64,000 bases of DNA from Candidatus Villigracilis vicinus (GTDB lineage Bacteria; Chloroflexota; Anaerolineae; Anaerolineales; Villigracilaceae). The notes beneath the pieces were generated by a model that did not search any database, was not told where the DNA came from, and worked only from the letters and a program-made list of their open reading frames with translations. The stretch covers positions 186,001 through 250,000 of the forward strand of contig JADKIL010000001.1 of assembly GCA_016721315.1 (NCBI GenBank), written 5' to 3'. A program made the position numbers and the translations under genes. Below are positions 8,230 through 17,065 of the stretch, in pieces (position 1 is the first letter of the stretch; every line of letters starts with the position of its first letter).

Positions 8230-8655
8230 TCAGACATTGCGACCTGTCCACGGACCTACCCCTTCAATACGGGTAACTTTGACACGAGTGATATAACCAG
8301 ACGGTGGATTATCCATTGGCGGAAATTTCACGCCGGGTCCGATATACACTTCGGCGAGTTTTTGCAGTAATTGCGGCGCGCCTCCCTGCGTGATGCGGGC
8401 TTCACCGTAGATAACAGCATATTCAGTCAATCCCAAGTCGCTTTTTGTGGAGGCTTCGAGTGAGATCACCACTCGCGAGTCACGCTCGATATTCCTTACT
8501 TTTTGGTTGCGCGGCAAATGCGCACAGACGATCTCGTCATTTTCCAGTCCGATCCATACAATGGTAACGTGAGGACTGCCGTCCTTGTTCATGGTGACAA
8601 GATGCGCGTCGCGTCCTGATTCGATCAAGTCTTTGAGAGGTTGAGGGATTTGCAT
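8230..8655 (-). CDS. PPOX class (F420-dependent-type) oxidoreductase
   Basis: A 141-residue split-barrel flavin/F420 protein of the pyridoxamine 5'-phosphate oxidase-like superfamily. The N-terminus AHLVTMNKDGSPHVTIVWIG and NQKVRNIERDSRVVIS match the TIGR03618-type F420 group. F420 or FMN as cofactor cannot be settled from sequence. An AGGAG site precedes the ATG. It leads an operon with the SRPBCC gene and is divergent from the gene at 8806. Confidence 0.75.
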   Translation of the reverse strand: MQIPQPLKDLIESGRDAHLVTMNKDGSPHVTIVWIGLENDEIVCAHLPRNQKVRNIERDSRVVISLEASTKSDLGLTEYAVIYGEARITQGGAPQLLQKLAEVYIGPGVKFPPMDNPPSGYITRVKVTRIEGVGPWTGRNV

Positions 8656-8792
8656 TTAAACTCCTAATCTACCATGAAAGTATAAGCTGATTTGCTTTCG
8701 AAATAAAGCGTTTAAAATGACGGTGACCGCAACCATCCCACTCCCTAATGAAACTGTAATCCTCCCTTTCGAGCCAGCCCAAGCCCGCAGGG

Positions 8793-8798
8793 TATAAT
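8793..8798 (+). promoter_or_regulatory. TATAAT -10 box of a probable leaderless transcript
   Basis: TATAAT ends seven bases before the ATG at 8806, which puts the expected transcription start at or next to the start codon. There is no Shine-Dalgarno sequence in the gap (CGCTCGC). The -35 region is weak (TTCGAG). Confidence 0.5.
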
Positions 8799-8805
8799 CG
8801 CTCGC

Positions 8806-9180
8806 ATGGATTTTTTCTTTCCCGAAGATAACCTTACCCGTGCCGTGCCCGAAGAAACGCACATCACAACCTTATCCGCCGAAGCCTATCCCGACGGACG
8901 GCGGCTACGTGTCAACCTCGAAGTGACGCCATTCCAAAAGCGACCTTATATTGAGGTCGCCCTCAATGATGCCAATGGTGACGAGATCGCCTCTACCAGC
9001 ATCGTTGAGCCGCTGAGCTGGAAGCTCGAATTTACCATGCACATCCGCGGCGAGCTGAACAACCCCTATACCTTGAATGCCCGCTTGTATTACCCTGATG
9101 ACGGACCTTCCGATCAGCCGCGGCAGTTTTCTTTTGACGTAGTGCCGCCTCAAGATTCCCCTTCACTTGATTCCAATTAA
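8806..9180 (+). CDS. Hypothetical protein, beta-rich
   Basis: A 124-residue soluble protein starting MDFFFPEDNLTRAVPEETHI. Repeated strand-like segments (RLRVNLEVTPFQKRPYIEVALN, ARLYYPDDG, FSFDVVPP) suggest a single beta-sandwich. No catalytic motif is seen. It ends directly at the start of the propeller lipoprotein gene, so the two are probably co-transcribed. It may be made from a leaderless mRNA. Confidence 0.6.
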   Translation: MDFFFPEDNLTRAVPEETHITTLSAEAYPDGRRLRVNLEVTPFQKRPYIEVALNDANGDEIASTSIVEPLSWKLEFTMHIRGELNNPYTLNARLYYPDDGPSDQPRQFSFDVVPPQDSPSLDSN

Positions 9181-11055
9181 TTGACATTGCCCATGCCCTG
9201 GCATTTCACAACCTTTCGTTCGAAGACCTGGCTTCTGGCTTCACTTTTGAGTCTTGCACTCATGGGGTGTAACCAAAATCTGGAAGCGCCTCCCGCAACC
9301 GAAGCGGTCCAGCCTGTTTCAACCGATACCCCTATTCCAACACCAATCGACCCTGCCAGTGAATCTGCTTTCCTATCCATCGAAGAGAACGGCTACGCCC
9401 ATCTCTTTCTCTTCCGTTCGCTCAACATGCAATTGACACGCATCACCACCGGCTCATGGAGCGACATCGCCCCTGCGCTCAACCCGCAGCGTACCCGCCT
9501 TGCATTCGCCTCCGATCGCGATGGCGACTGGGATCTGTACGTCATGGCATTGGAAACTGGCGAAGTAAAACAAGTCACCAACACGCCGCAATATGACTCG
9601 GCTCCATCCTGGTCACCGGATGGACAATGGCTGGCGTTTGAAACCTACGTGAACGACAACCTTGAGATTGCCGTGGTCAATGTTGATTCCGGTGAAACGG
9701 TTCCGCTTACACAACACCCTGCCTCAGATCACTCGCCTGCCTGGGCGCCTGATGGACGTAATGTTGCCTTTATCTCTACTCGCGGCGGGGATAGCGACGT
9801 CTGGCTGGCGAATCTCGACCTTGCCGGAGAAGATCGCTATAAAAACCTGAGCAATACGCCTTTTGCCTCTGAGAACTTTCCGCTTTGGAACCGCGATGGC
9901 TCCCAGTTATTGTGGTCATCCATATCACAGACGATTGGCTACAGCGGCTTGTATGCATGGAATGTTGCCACTCCAGATCGTAATGCATATTGGATTGGGG
10001 ATGGGAATGTTGGCTCATGGAACGAAGCAGCAAATCGTGTTCTGGCTGCGGTAAGTGCCCCAAATCAGACTTTCCTTACTTCCTATGACCTCGAAGGGAA
10101 TATTCTTTTCTCTTCCATTCCTTTAACCGGACGTGTCCGCGGCATTGCCTGGGGCAGCCTGGATCTGCCTGCCCAACTGCCTGAGACTTTCATCCAAGCC
10201 GCTGCGGATGTCCCGGCTGTATTATGGGCGCCCATTGTCACCCCTGCGGGCGATGTGCCCAACCAGCGCTTCGCCGTCGTGCCGATCAATGATGTGCAGG
10301 CACCTTTCCCGCAACTGCATGATCTTGTAGATGAATCATATAACGCCTTACGTTTGCGCATTTCACAAGAAGCCGGGTGGGATGCACTTGCCAGTTTGGA
10401 AAATGCTTTTGTTCCATTGACGACCAGCCTTGAACCCGGTATGGATGAAGACTGGCTTTACACCGGGCGCGCATTTGCGATCAACTCTTTGATGGCGAAT
10501 GCAGGTTGGATGGTGACCCTGCGTGAAGATATCGGAGCGCAAACCTATTGGCATGTTTACATTCGCTGCGCCGTGCAAGATGGTTCGATGGGGGAGCCCA
10601 TTCACAATGTGCCCTGGAATTTGAATGCACGGTATGACCTTGATCCGCGCACCTATGAACAGGGCGGTGATTATGCGCCCGTCCCTGCCGGGTACTGGGT
10701 GGATGTGACTTCTCTTGCGTATGCTTACGGTTGGGAGCGTCTCCCTGCCTTGCCAACCTGGCGAACGTATTACAAAGGCGCGCGTTTCACTACTTTTGCC
10801 GCGACCGGCGGTTTGACTTGGTACCAAGCCATGCAAGAGTTGTACCCGGTGGCGGCGCTCACCACACCCACGCGTGTTTTGGCGCCTAGTCTGACTCCAA
10901 CCAACACTCCGACCTTAACACCAACCATCCGCCCTACACGGACGCCGCGTAATACACCAACTCCGGTATATACACCAACGATCACGTTGACGCCCTCTGA
11001 AACACCGTTCCCGACTCTGACGCCCACACCTCCAACAGTGATTCCTGGTGGGTAG
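9181..11055 (+). CDS. TolB-like beta-propeller lipoprotein
   Basis: Up to 624 residues. A signal peptide with lipobox LALMGC is followed by a Thr/Pro linker, then WD40-like/PD40 repeats such as RLAFASDRDGDWDLYVM, SWSPDGQWLAFET and AWAPDGRNVAFIS. A second globular region spans about residues 330-570, and the C-terminal tail is Thr/Pro-rich (TPTNTPTLTPTIRP), as in many surface proteins of this phylum. The start is a TTG at 9181; an ATG at 9193 is an alternative. It is probably exported and anchored to the membrane. A sensor or scaffold role is a guess. Confidence 0.75.
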   Translation: MTLPMPWHFTTFRSKTWLLASLLSLALMGCNQNLEAPPATEAVQPVSTDTPIPTPIDPASESAFLSIEENGYAHLFLFRSLNMQLTRITTGSWSDIAPALNPQRTRLAFASDRDGDWDLYVMALETGEVKQVTNTPQYDSAPSWSPDGQWLAFETYVNDNLEIAVVNVDSGETVPLTQHPASDHSPAWAPDGRNVAFISTRGGDSDVWLANLDLAGEDRYKNLSNTPFASENFPLWNRDGSQLLWSSISQTIGYSGLYAWNVATPDRNAYWIGDGNVGSWNEAANRVLAAVSAPNQTFLTSYDLEGNILFSSIPLTGRVRGIAWGSLDLPAQLPETFIQAAADVPAVLWAPIVTPAGDVPNQRFAVVPINDVQAPFPQLHDLVDESYNALRLRISQEAGWDALASLENAFVPLTTSLEPGMDEDWLYTGRAFAINSLMANAGWMVTLREDIGAQTYWHVYIRCAVQDGSMGEPIHNVPWNLNARYDLDPRTYEQGGDYAPVPAGYWVDVTSLAYAYGWERLPALPTWRTYYKGARFTTFAATGGLTWYQAMQELYPVAALTTPTRVLAPSLTPTNTPTLTPTIRPTRTPRNTPTPVYTPTITLTPSETPFPTLTPTPPTVIPGG

Positions 11056-11087
11056 CCGCTGGCGAGTTATCTACTTTGAATCAAACC

Positions 11088-12170
11088 ATGTCATTTAAAA
11101 GAACACTCGCTTCGTTATTCCTCTTATTATTGTTGTCTGCCTGTACTTATGGGGTAAGTAATCCCACGCCTACGCCAGTGATCGCTGTCGAAGCGCAGGA
11201 CCAGCCTGAAGTCCAATTTGAGGCGTTTGTTACTCCGTCACCTCAACCTTTCCAATTTAGTTTGCCTACGCCAGGGGCGGAACCTATTACAAACTGGCGT
11301 CCACCTTTATACCCAGTGCCATGGGCGATCGCGCCATATGATCACTTTTTCTTCAACCGCCCTATTGCTGCAGATCAGACCAACTGGCCCATCGCGGATT
11401 ATCGTTATGGCGGCGTATTTTTTGGCCGTAACATTGTGCATACCGGTGTAGACATTCCCTCGCCTGAAGGAACACCCATCCTTGCGGCAGGACCCGGTAC
11501 CGTGGTTTGGGCAGACTGGGGTTTGTTTCTGGAGATCCCCGGTGATGAAACTGACCCCTATGGCATGGCGGTGGCGATCCGCCATGATTTTGGATATAAC
11601 GATCAGCAGCTTTATACCATTTATGCTCATATGAGCCAGATGAATGTGATCAAAGGTCAGCATGTGGATACGGGCGAAGTAATAGGGTTGGTCGGCTCGA
11701 CTGGCGCTACCACGGGTCCCCATGTCCACTTTGAGGTGCGCTTCCCATATAATTCCTTCTTTTATACCTATAACCCCGAGCTGTGGATCGCACCACCACA
11801 AGGCTGGGGCGTACTGGCTGGGCGCATAATGAATGAAAAAGGGGAGCTGATCCAGCAAATGGAGATTCTGGTTGCACCCGAACGTGCCTCGCGTACCTTC
11901 ACCGTGCGGACCTACGGAAAGAGAGGCGCTGCCAATTCTGACCCGTATTACCAGGAAAATTTTGTACTTGGTGACCTTCCAGCCGGCATTTATAAAATTT
12001 CATTTAAATACGATGATGAACGTGTGCAAACCTGGGTGGAGATCTTTCCCGGACAGGTGACCTATTTCACCTACAAAGACAAAACAGGTTTTAATGTAGC
12101 CCACCCGCCCGCACCGACATTGGACTTTTTGCCAGGCAATTTACCTGCCACTCCCACGCTTCAGCCGTGA
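11088..12170 (+). CDS. M23 family peptidase lipoprotein
   Basis: A 360-residue protein. Signal peptide with lipobox LLSACTYG, then a Thr/Pro/Gln linker, then a LytM/M23 domain: HTGVDIPSPEGTPILAAG (zinc His and Asp) and GPHVHFEVRF (HxH). A beta-sandwich-like C-terminus follows. M23 enzymes cut peptidoglycan cross-bridges or act as regulators of such enzymes. The zinc ligands look intact, so it may be active. The ATG at 11088 is preferred to a TTG at 11076. It follows the propeller lipoprotein by 32 bases. Confidence 0.85.
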   Translation: MSFKRTLASLFLLLLLSACTYGVSNPTPTPVIAVEAQDQPEVQFEAFVTPSPQPFQFSLPTPGAEPITNWRPPLYPVPWAIAPYDHFFFNRPIAADQTNWPIADYRYGGVFFGRNIVHTGVDIPSPEGTPILAAGPGTVVWADWGLFLEIPGDETDPYGMAVAIRHDFGYNDQQLYTIYAHMSQMNVIKGQHVDTGEVIGLVGSTGATTGPHVHFEVRFPYNSFFYTYNPELWIAPPQGWGVLAGRIMNEKGELIQQMEILVAPERASRTFTVRTYGKRGAANSDPYYQENFVLGDLPAGIYKISFKYDDERVQTWVEIFPGQVTYFTYKDKTGFNVAHPPAPTLDFLPGNLPATPTLQP

Positions 12171-12204
12171 TTCTGTAACCGATGGTTTACCCATCTTTAA
12201 CCCC

Positions 12205-12232
12205 TTGACGGTCAGAACATCTGTGCTATACT
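12205..12232 (+). promoter_or_regulatory. recA promoter with possible SOS box
   Basis: TTGACG and TATACT are 16 bases apart. The spacer contains GAACATCTGTGC (12215-12226), one base from the Gram-positive-type LexA box GAACN4GTTC. LexA bound there would block RNA polymerase. That this organism's LexA uses this motif is inference. Confidence 0.55.
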
Positions 12233-12306
12233 CTCGAAACCTTAACCCACTCAACCTTTGTTTTGAAAATACCTTTCGTGGTTAAGCATATACAAGGAGA
12301 TTCACT

Positions 12307-13419
12307 ATGGCCAGAAAACCCCGCGCAGCAGCTTCAGACTCTGCCCCCTCATCAAATATGGATAACGCCAAACGGGCTGTTTTAGACAAAGCCGTTGGCG
12401 ATATTCTCAAACGCTACGGCGACGGTTCCATCATGCGTCTGGGCGAGGCTCATGCCATGGTTACCGAGATCATCCCAACCGGCTCGCTCTCCCTTGATAT
12501 TGCCCTCGGCGTCGGCGGTGTTCCGCGTGGACGCGTGGTTGAAATTTATGGACCTGAGTCTTCGGGTAAGACCACCCTTTGTTTACATATTGTTTCTGAA
12601 GCTCAAAAGAGCGGCGGTACCGCGGCCTTCATTGATATGGAACATGCGCTCGACCCCGTCTATGCCGCCCGCCTCGGTGTGGACATTGATAACCTGCTCG
12701 TTTCCCAGCCCGATACCGGCGAACAGGCGCTCGAAATTACCGAGACCCTCGTCCGCTCCGGTGCTGTCGATGTTGTCATCGTCGACTCCGTAGCTGCCCT
12801 GGTTCCGCGCAACGAAATCGAAGGCGATATGGGTGATGCCAGCATGGGTATGCAGGCACGTCTCATGTCTCAGGCGCTCCGCAAACTCAGCGGCGCCATC
12901 AACCAGACCAAGACCACTGTCATCTTCACCAACCAACTCCGCCAGAAGATCGGCGTCATGTTCGGCAACCCCGAAACCACCACCGGCGGTCAGGCGCTCA
13001 AGTTCTATGCCTCCCTGCGCCTCGATGTGCGTCGCATCCAGTCCATCAAGATGGGCGAGGAAGTCATCGGTAACCGCACTCGTGTTAAAGTCGTCAAGAA
13101 CAAGGTCGCGCCCCCGTTCCGCACCGCCGAGTTCGACATCATGTTCAACGAAGGCATCTCCAAGAGCGGCGACGTGCTCGACCTGGCGACCAAGTTCGAA
13201 GTCATCACGAAGCGCGGCGCATTCTTCTCTTATGGAGATATCCGTATTGGTCAGGGACGTGAGAACGCCAAAGATTATCTGCGCTCCAACCCCGATCTGA
13301 TGAACGAGATCGAAGGTGTCATTCGCCAGAAATCAATGTCTGGTGAAATCGCCCTGCCGATCGATTTGGGCGATGGCGGCGGTGGTGAGGATGCTGCCGC
13401 GGTCGAAGAAGAAGCGTAA
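12307..13419 (+). CDS. recA: Recombinase RecA
   Basis: A 370-residue recombinase with all main features: Walker A GPESSGKT at about residues 82-89, VIVDSVAALVPRNEIEGDMG, loop L2 region TNQLRQKIGVMFGNPETTTGG, and an acidic C-terminus. It forms filaments on single-stranded DNA, drives strand exchange and triggers LexA cleavage. AAGGAGA lies 7 bases before the ATG. The 5' promoter has a possible SOS box, and a hairpin terminator follows. Length and motifs are normal. Confidence 0.97.
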   Translation: MARKPRAAASDSAPSSNMDNAKRAVLDKAVGDILKRYGDGSIMRLGEAHAMVTEIIPTGSLSLDIALGVGGVPRGRVVEIYGPESSGKTTLCLHIVSEAQKSGGTAAFIDMEHALDPVYAARLGVDIDNLLVSQPDTGEQALEITETLVRSGAVDVVIVDSVAALVPRNEIEGDMGDASMGMQARLMSQALRKLSGAINQTKTTVIFTNQLRQKIGVMFGNPETTTGGQALKFYASLRLDVRRIQSIKMGEEVIGNRTRVKVVKNKVAPPFRTAEFDIMFNEGISKSGDVLDLATKFEVITKRGAFFSYGDIRIGQGRENAKDYLRSNPDLMNEIEGVIRQKSMSGEIALPIDLGDGGGGEDAAAVEEEA

Positions 13420-13425
13420 AATAGA

Positions 13426-13453
13426 GTGGACACGGAAACGTGTCCACTTTTTA
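13426..13453 (+). terminator. recA terminator
   Basis: The stem GTGGACAC / GTGTCCAC with loop GGAAAC is followed by TTTTTAT. It sits six bases after the recA stop. A GTG start for the next gene at 13440 would fall inside the stem, which argues for the ATG at 13455. Confidence 0.85.
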
Positions 13454-13454
13454 T

Positions 13455-13994
13455 ATGAAAAAACTACGCATCATCTCCCGCCCGGTTCTGTTTCTTCTCT
13501 CGGTCTTTTTTCTCGTTGTTGGTTGTGCCCCCCAAGCGGCGCCGACAGCTTTCCGACCACCAACAGCGGCTCCGCCGACGCTGATCCTCCCAACAGCGAC
13601 GCCTCTATCCATTACCGCCACCATCGCGCCGACCCTTACCGCCACAGTGGATGCTGGTCCATGCACGAATCTTCTGACCTTTCTTGACGACCTGACCGTG
13701 GAAGACGGTACAACTTTTGCCCCCGGTGCCGACATCGATAAGCAGTGGCTTGTTCAAAACGATGGCACCTGCAACTGGGACTCAACCTATAAATTGAAAT
13801 GGGTAGGCGGCTATACCCTCGGCGTGACAGAAGAACAACCCCTTTTTCCAGCTGCTTCCGGGGTTCAGGTTACGCTGCGCATTGTCTTCACTGCGCCGGA
13901 AGAACCTGGCACATATCAAACCACATGGCAAGCCACAGCCCCGGATGGGACCCTTTTTGGGGATACCGTTTACATGGAAATCGTGGTGCAATAA
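13455..13994 (+). CDS. Lipoprotein with NBR1-like Ig domain
   Basis: A 179-residue protein. Signal peptide with lipobox LVVGCAP, then a Pro/Thr linker to about residue 60, then a single Ig-like domain. The domain shows FLDDLTVEDGTTFAPG, KQWLVQNDGTCNW and LRIVFTAPEEPGTYQTTWQA, the pattern of the NBR1-Ig-like (NEXT to BRCA1) family known from bacterial surface proteins. No catalytic residues are seen; it is likely an adhesive or structural surface domain. The start is the ATG at 13455 (MKKLRIISR). Confidence 0.75.
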   Translation: MKKLRIISRPVLFLLSVFFLVVGCAPQAAPTAFRPPTAAPPTLILPTATPLSITATIAPTLTATVDAGPCTNLLTFLDDLTVEDGTTFAPGADIDKQWLVQNDGTCNWDSTYKLKWVGGYTLGVTEEQPLFPAASGVQVTLRIVFTAPEEPGTYQTTWQATAPDGTLFGDTVYMEIVVQ

Positions 13995-14096
13995 GAATAG
14001 TTTCTGAAATGATCGATCAAGAGATGCATGTAGAGGTACCTGGAGGAGAGTAGTAGTATTTTCCACCCAGCACGGGCGGATAAAATGGAGAAAGTA

Positions 14097-14861
14097 ATGA
14101 AAACAGGTGTGCGTTTCCTGGTGCTTAGTTTGGCACTAATACTGGCCGCGTCTCTTACAGCTTGTGGTCCCATCCATTGCGGCAACGATCTCAACGATGA
14201 CTGTTTACGGGTTTTATTTGTAGGAAACAGCCTGACCTTTGTGAATGATCTCCCCACAACATTTTCAGAGTTGGCGCGTTCAGGCGGTCATAAAGTGGAA
14301 GTGGCAATGGTTGTTGAAGGCGGCGCGCATTTGTACGACTTTGTTTCTTCCCCTGAACTTTCCAATACACTTTCCTCGAGTCAATGGGATTATGTTGTCC
14401 TCCAGGAACAAAGCCAGCTGCCTTCGGTCGAATACTGGCGGGTTAATGATATGTACCCGGCAGCGAGGACCCTCGTCAAGAAGGTGAGGGCGAATGATGC
14501 CCAACCTATTTTTTTCGAAACATGGGGACGCGAGTATGGGTTTCCAGAAAATGGAATGCCAGACTTTGAATCGATGCAATATGAGATCGATATGGGCTAT
14601 CAGCGGATCGCGAATGAGCTTAACGCTCCCATCGTTCATGTGGGCATGGTCTGGTTCCGGGCTTTGAGGTCAAACCCCGATCTTCAGCTATGGCAGGAAG
14701 ATGGCAATCATCCCTCTGAGATGGGCACCTATCTTGCAGCTTGTGTTTTTTATGCAACTTTGTTTCAGGAAAGCCCGCTGGGGTTGGCGTATCCCGGGAA
14801 TATATCGAAAGAGGTCGCACTTAAGTTACAGGAAGCCGCAGCAACAGTATTGATCAAATAA
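14097..14861 (+). CDS. SGNH/GDSL-type hydrolase lipoprotein
   Basis: A 254-residue exported protein. Signal peptide with lipobox SLTACGP, block I as FVGNSLTFVND with the candidate nucleophile Ser, QEQSQLPS in the middle, and block V as EDGNHPSEMGTY with Asp and His. This fits the SGNH hydrolase fold, which includes esterases and polysaccharide deacetylases. The substrate is unknown. GGAG lies 8 bases before the ATG at 14097; an upstream ATG at 14085 is less likely. Confidence 0.75.
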   Translation: MKTGVRFLVLSLALILAASLTACGPIHCGNDLNDDCLRVLFVGNSLTFVNDLPTTFSELARSGGHKVEVAMVVEGGAHLYDFVSSPELSNTLSSSQWDYVVLQEQSQLPSVEYWRVNDMYPAARTLVKKVRANDAQPIFFETWGREYGFPENGMPDFESMQYEIDMGYQRIANELNAPIVHVGMVWFRALRSNPDLQLWQEDGNHPSEMGTYLAACVFYATLFQESPLGLAYPGNISKEVALKLQEAAATVLIK

Positions 14862-14876
14862 TAAAAGGATAAACAT

Positions 14877-15242
14877 ATGCCAGCTCAAGATGAATTCCCG
14901 CTGATCTTTGAACAGCTAAAAGTCATCCTTGTCCCTTATGGAAAAAAATTGACCATCAAGATAGATGTCCCCGGGCATTATATTCTGGATGGCGCTTACA
15001 GCGAAAAGTGGAAGAAGGAACTCTTCTTTGCCTCGGTGCAGATCAAGAAGAATTACATCTCGTTCTATCTCATGCCGGTTTACATGTACCCAGACCTGCT
15101 AAAGACTATCTCGCCAGAACTCAAGAAGCACATGCAGGGAAAATCCTGTTTTAATTTTAAGAAGCTGGAAACAGGTCTTTTTGCTGAGTTGGCTGATCTC
15201 ACGAAGCAAGGGCACGAACGATTTATAAAGGAAAATTATTAA
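14877..15242 (+). CDS. Small DUF1801-like protein
   Basis: A 121-residue soluble protein. FASVQIKKNYISFYLMPVYMYP and ISPELKKHMQGKSCFNFKK resemble proteins often labelled DUF1801-like, whose role is unclear. There is one conserved-looking Cys. It starts 15 bases after the SGNH gene stop, with AAAGGA upstream of the ATG, so it is likely in the same transcript. A clear terminator follows. Confidence 0.6.
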   Translation: MPAQDEFPLIFEQLKVILVPYGKKLTIKIDVPGHYILDGAYSEKWKKELFFASVQIKKNYISFYLMPVYMYPDLLKTISPELKKHMQGKSCFNFKKLETGLFAELADLTKQGHERFIKENY

Positions 15243-15265
15243 TAACATTCCCAGGTCAGCAAAAT

Positions 15266-15304
15266 AAAACTCACCCATGAGTTGTTTTTCAGGGTGAGTT
15301 TTAT
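15266..15304 (+). terminator. Intrinsic terminator
   Basis: The stem AAAACTCACCC / GGGTGAGTTTT with T-run closes the 14097-15242 transcript and faces the convergent CoA-binding gene. Confidence 0.8.
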
Positions 15305-15323
15305 TTATATTGATCGAGCAGCA

Positions 15324-15815
15324 CTAGTTCATGTTCATGAAACCGAACAATTTCCACATGCTGCGCATGAATTTGTGACCACCATCAGGGGTGAGGAATT
15401 GGTTAGGGCAGGAGCCGGGAATGACGGAAATGCCGTTGGCATTGCAGACATCGACTGCAGAAGGGGATACACTGGTGGTGCCCGCTGCGAGACCGGGCTT
15501 GATGCCCATCATACAGTGCATCCACACGTGTTTGATGCCAAGGTCAACACATTGGCTGACGATCTGGTCGGTCACTTTGGGGTTGGCGAGGATAAAGACC
15601 GCATCCGGCTTGGAAGGCAGAGAGGTCAGGTCGGGGTAACAGATGTCGCCTTGGAAGGAAGCGATACGCGGGTTGACAGCAAATACCTCGTAGCCGCTAT
15701 CTTTGAAATTCTTATATGCTGCATTACAGCCAGTTTCACGTTTGTCTGAAACACCTACTATGGCGATTTTCTTTTGTGACAGGAAATCCTGTACCAGGTT
15801 ATCGAGTTTTGACAT
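15324..15815 (-). CDS. CoA-binding domain protein
   Basis: A 163-residue Rossmann-type CoA-binding protein. IAIVGVSDKRETGCNAAYKNFKD gives the nucleotide-binding turn, and YEVFAVNPR, DAVFILANP and KHVWMHCMMG follow the succinyl-CoA ligase alpha-like pattern. Small stand-alone members are common and may bind CoA esters or act as redox-linked carriers. Several Cys residues are present near the C-terminus (VDVCNANG, PGSCPNQF). GGAGA precedes the ATG. Confidence 0.8.
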   Translation of the reverse strand: MSKLDNLVQDFLSQKKIAIVGVSDKRETGCNAAYKNFKDSGYEVFAVNPRIASFQGDICYPDLTSLPSKPDAVFILANPKVTDQIVSQCVDLGIKHVWMHCMMGIKPGLAAGTTSVSPSAVDVCNANGISVIPGSCPNQFLTPDGGHKFMRSMWKLFGFMNMN

Positions 15816-15917
15816 TGAAACTTCTCCTTTACTTCTGTTACATACGTTCGCATAGGTCGAAGGTAGCGTTCAATGAAGAGTATAAGGAGAAAGGTTACGC
15901 CTTCAAGATGACGAATA

Positions 15918-16820
15918 TCATTTATTCGGCATCTTTTTCACGGGCCAGGGAGCCAGTGGGGCAATGACTCCATATCCGGCTTGCGTTGCCAGTGTTTCGA
16001 ACAGGACGCGGGTGGCATCATCAAGGGGGAGATATTGGTTGAGGAACAGCTCTCCGTGTGGAGTTATGGATGTGGTGGTGGAGGTGGCGTAGTAAAGGTG
16101 TCCGAAATCTGCGTGAGTGTAAGCAAACAGGTCTACGTTGGCTTCGCGGTCTTGTTCAAAGGATGAGACCATTCGCCAGTATCGTTCGAATAAGGGAAAT
16201 TCTACCGGGTTACGAAACGCCTTCATGAGATATTGGAAGTAGGGTTTGGGGCGGTATCGCAAACTATTTTCACGGATAAAACGCATAGATCCAACAGCAT
16301 ATTGTTCCCAATTGTCGAGCACTTTGGAGCGGATGGAAAGATCCTTGCCAAACATCATGCGGGCAGTACTGTATCCTCCGGGGAGGAGGGGAGCGGTTTC
16401 AAGAATTTGTGGAGAGACTTGAAAGAACACGGCAGCATTATGGTTGATCGCGAGCACATCCGAGTAAACATCCATAACAAAGGCGGGGACGCGCAGTTTT
16501 TCGATGATCTGAACCATTTTCCCGAGCACTTTTTCAGAATTGATCGTGTCAGTTGCCAGGGCTGCAGAAGGCTGGCGGATAATGCGTTCCTCATTAATGC
16601 CGCTGGCTGCCAGAAAAAATTCACGGCGCTCAATCGTAGTCAGGTGCAGAGCGTTGGCAAGTTTAAAAAGCAGATCTGGGTCAAAAAATTTTTTTACGCC
16701 CCGTTCGATCTGACTGATGACCGCAATATCGATCTCGGCGTATTCTGCCAGTTTAAATTGGGTCAGATCCAGATCCTGCCGGAGTAGGGAGATGAGAAAG
16801 CCAAATTCTTTACGATCCAT
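15918..16820 (-). CDS. XRE-family transcription regulator, MmyB-like
   Basis: A 300-residue regulator. The N-terminal helix-turn-helix (about residues 5-70) reads LDLTQFKLAEYAEIDIAVIS followed by QIERGVKKFF. The rest resembles the MmyB-like ligand-binding domain (VPAFVMDVYSDVLAINHNAAVFF), a PAS-like fold that in MmyB binds lipids. Targets are unknown; a self-regulatory role is typical. The 15816-15917 gap is empty. It is divergent from htpG. Confidence 0.8.
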   Translation of the reverse strand: MDRKEFGFLISLLRQDLDLTQFKLAEYAEIDIAVISQIERGVKKFFDPDLLFKLANALHLTTIERREFFLAASGINEERIIRQPSAALATDTINSEKVLGKMVQIIEKLRVPAFVMDVYSDVLAINHNAAVFFQVSPQILETAPLLPGGYSTARMMFGKDLSIRSKVLDNWEQYAVGSMRFIRENSLRYRPKPYFQYLMKAFRNPVEFPLFERYWRMVSSFEQDREANVDLFAYTHADFGHLYYATSTTTSITPHGELFLNQYLPLDDATRVLFETLATQAGYGVIAPLAPWPVKKMPNK

Positions 16821-16968
16821 GGGAAATTACACCTTTACGACTCAAAAAAATCTTTGAGTAAAGTGTAAACTCTTTTACTGGACTTTTCAAGTCTAAGTTG
16901 TAAAATAATTTAATTATTTTTGATATCTACCCGCCTCATGTAGAGACGAGAGGGGAACTACATTTGGA

Positions 16969-16996
16969 ACCTCAGCCGCACAGGCTGAGGTTTTTT
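16969..16996 (+). terminator. Terminator-like hairpin upstream of htpG
   Basis: The stem ACCTCAGCC / GGCTGAGGT with 5-base loop is followed by TTTTTT. No gene precedes it on this strand. It may end a short non-coding RNA beginning near 16920, or act as an attenuator in the htpG leader. Confidence 0.5.
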
Positions 16997-17065
16997 CATT
17001 CTCTTATAAAATTTTTACGCACACGTACTATAAATAAGAAAAAAACCTCGTTTCCAGGAGGCAAC

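Noticed and set aside
10870..11050. Repetitive ACACC/CCAAC-type DNA, like a repeat array
   Set aside because: It is the codon-level image of a Thr/Pro-rich protein tail in the frame of the propeller lipoprotein; repeats are irregular and not CRISPR.
16964..17065. Upstream start for HtpG
   Set aside because: It would translate through a terminator hairpin and adds residues not in Hsp90; 17066 has a strong ribosome site.
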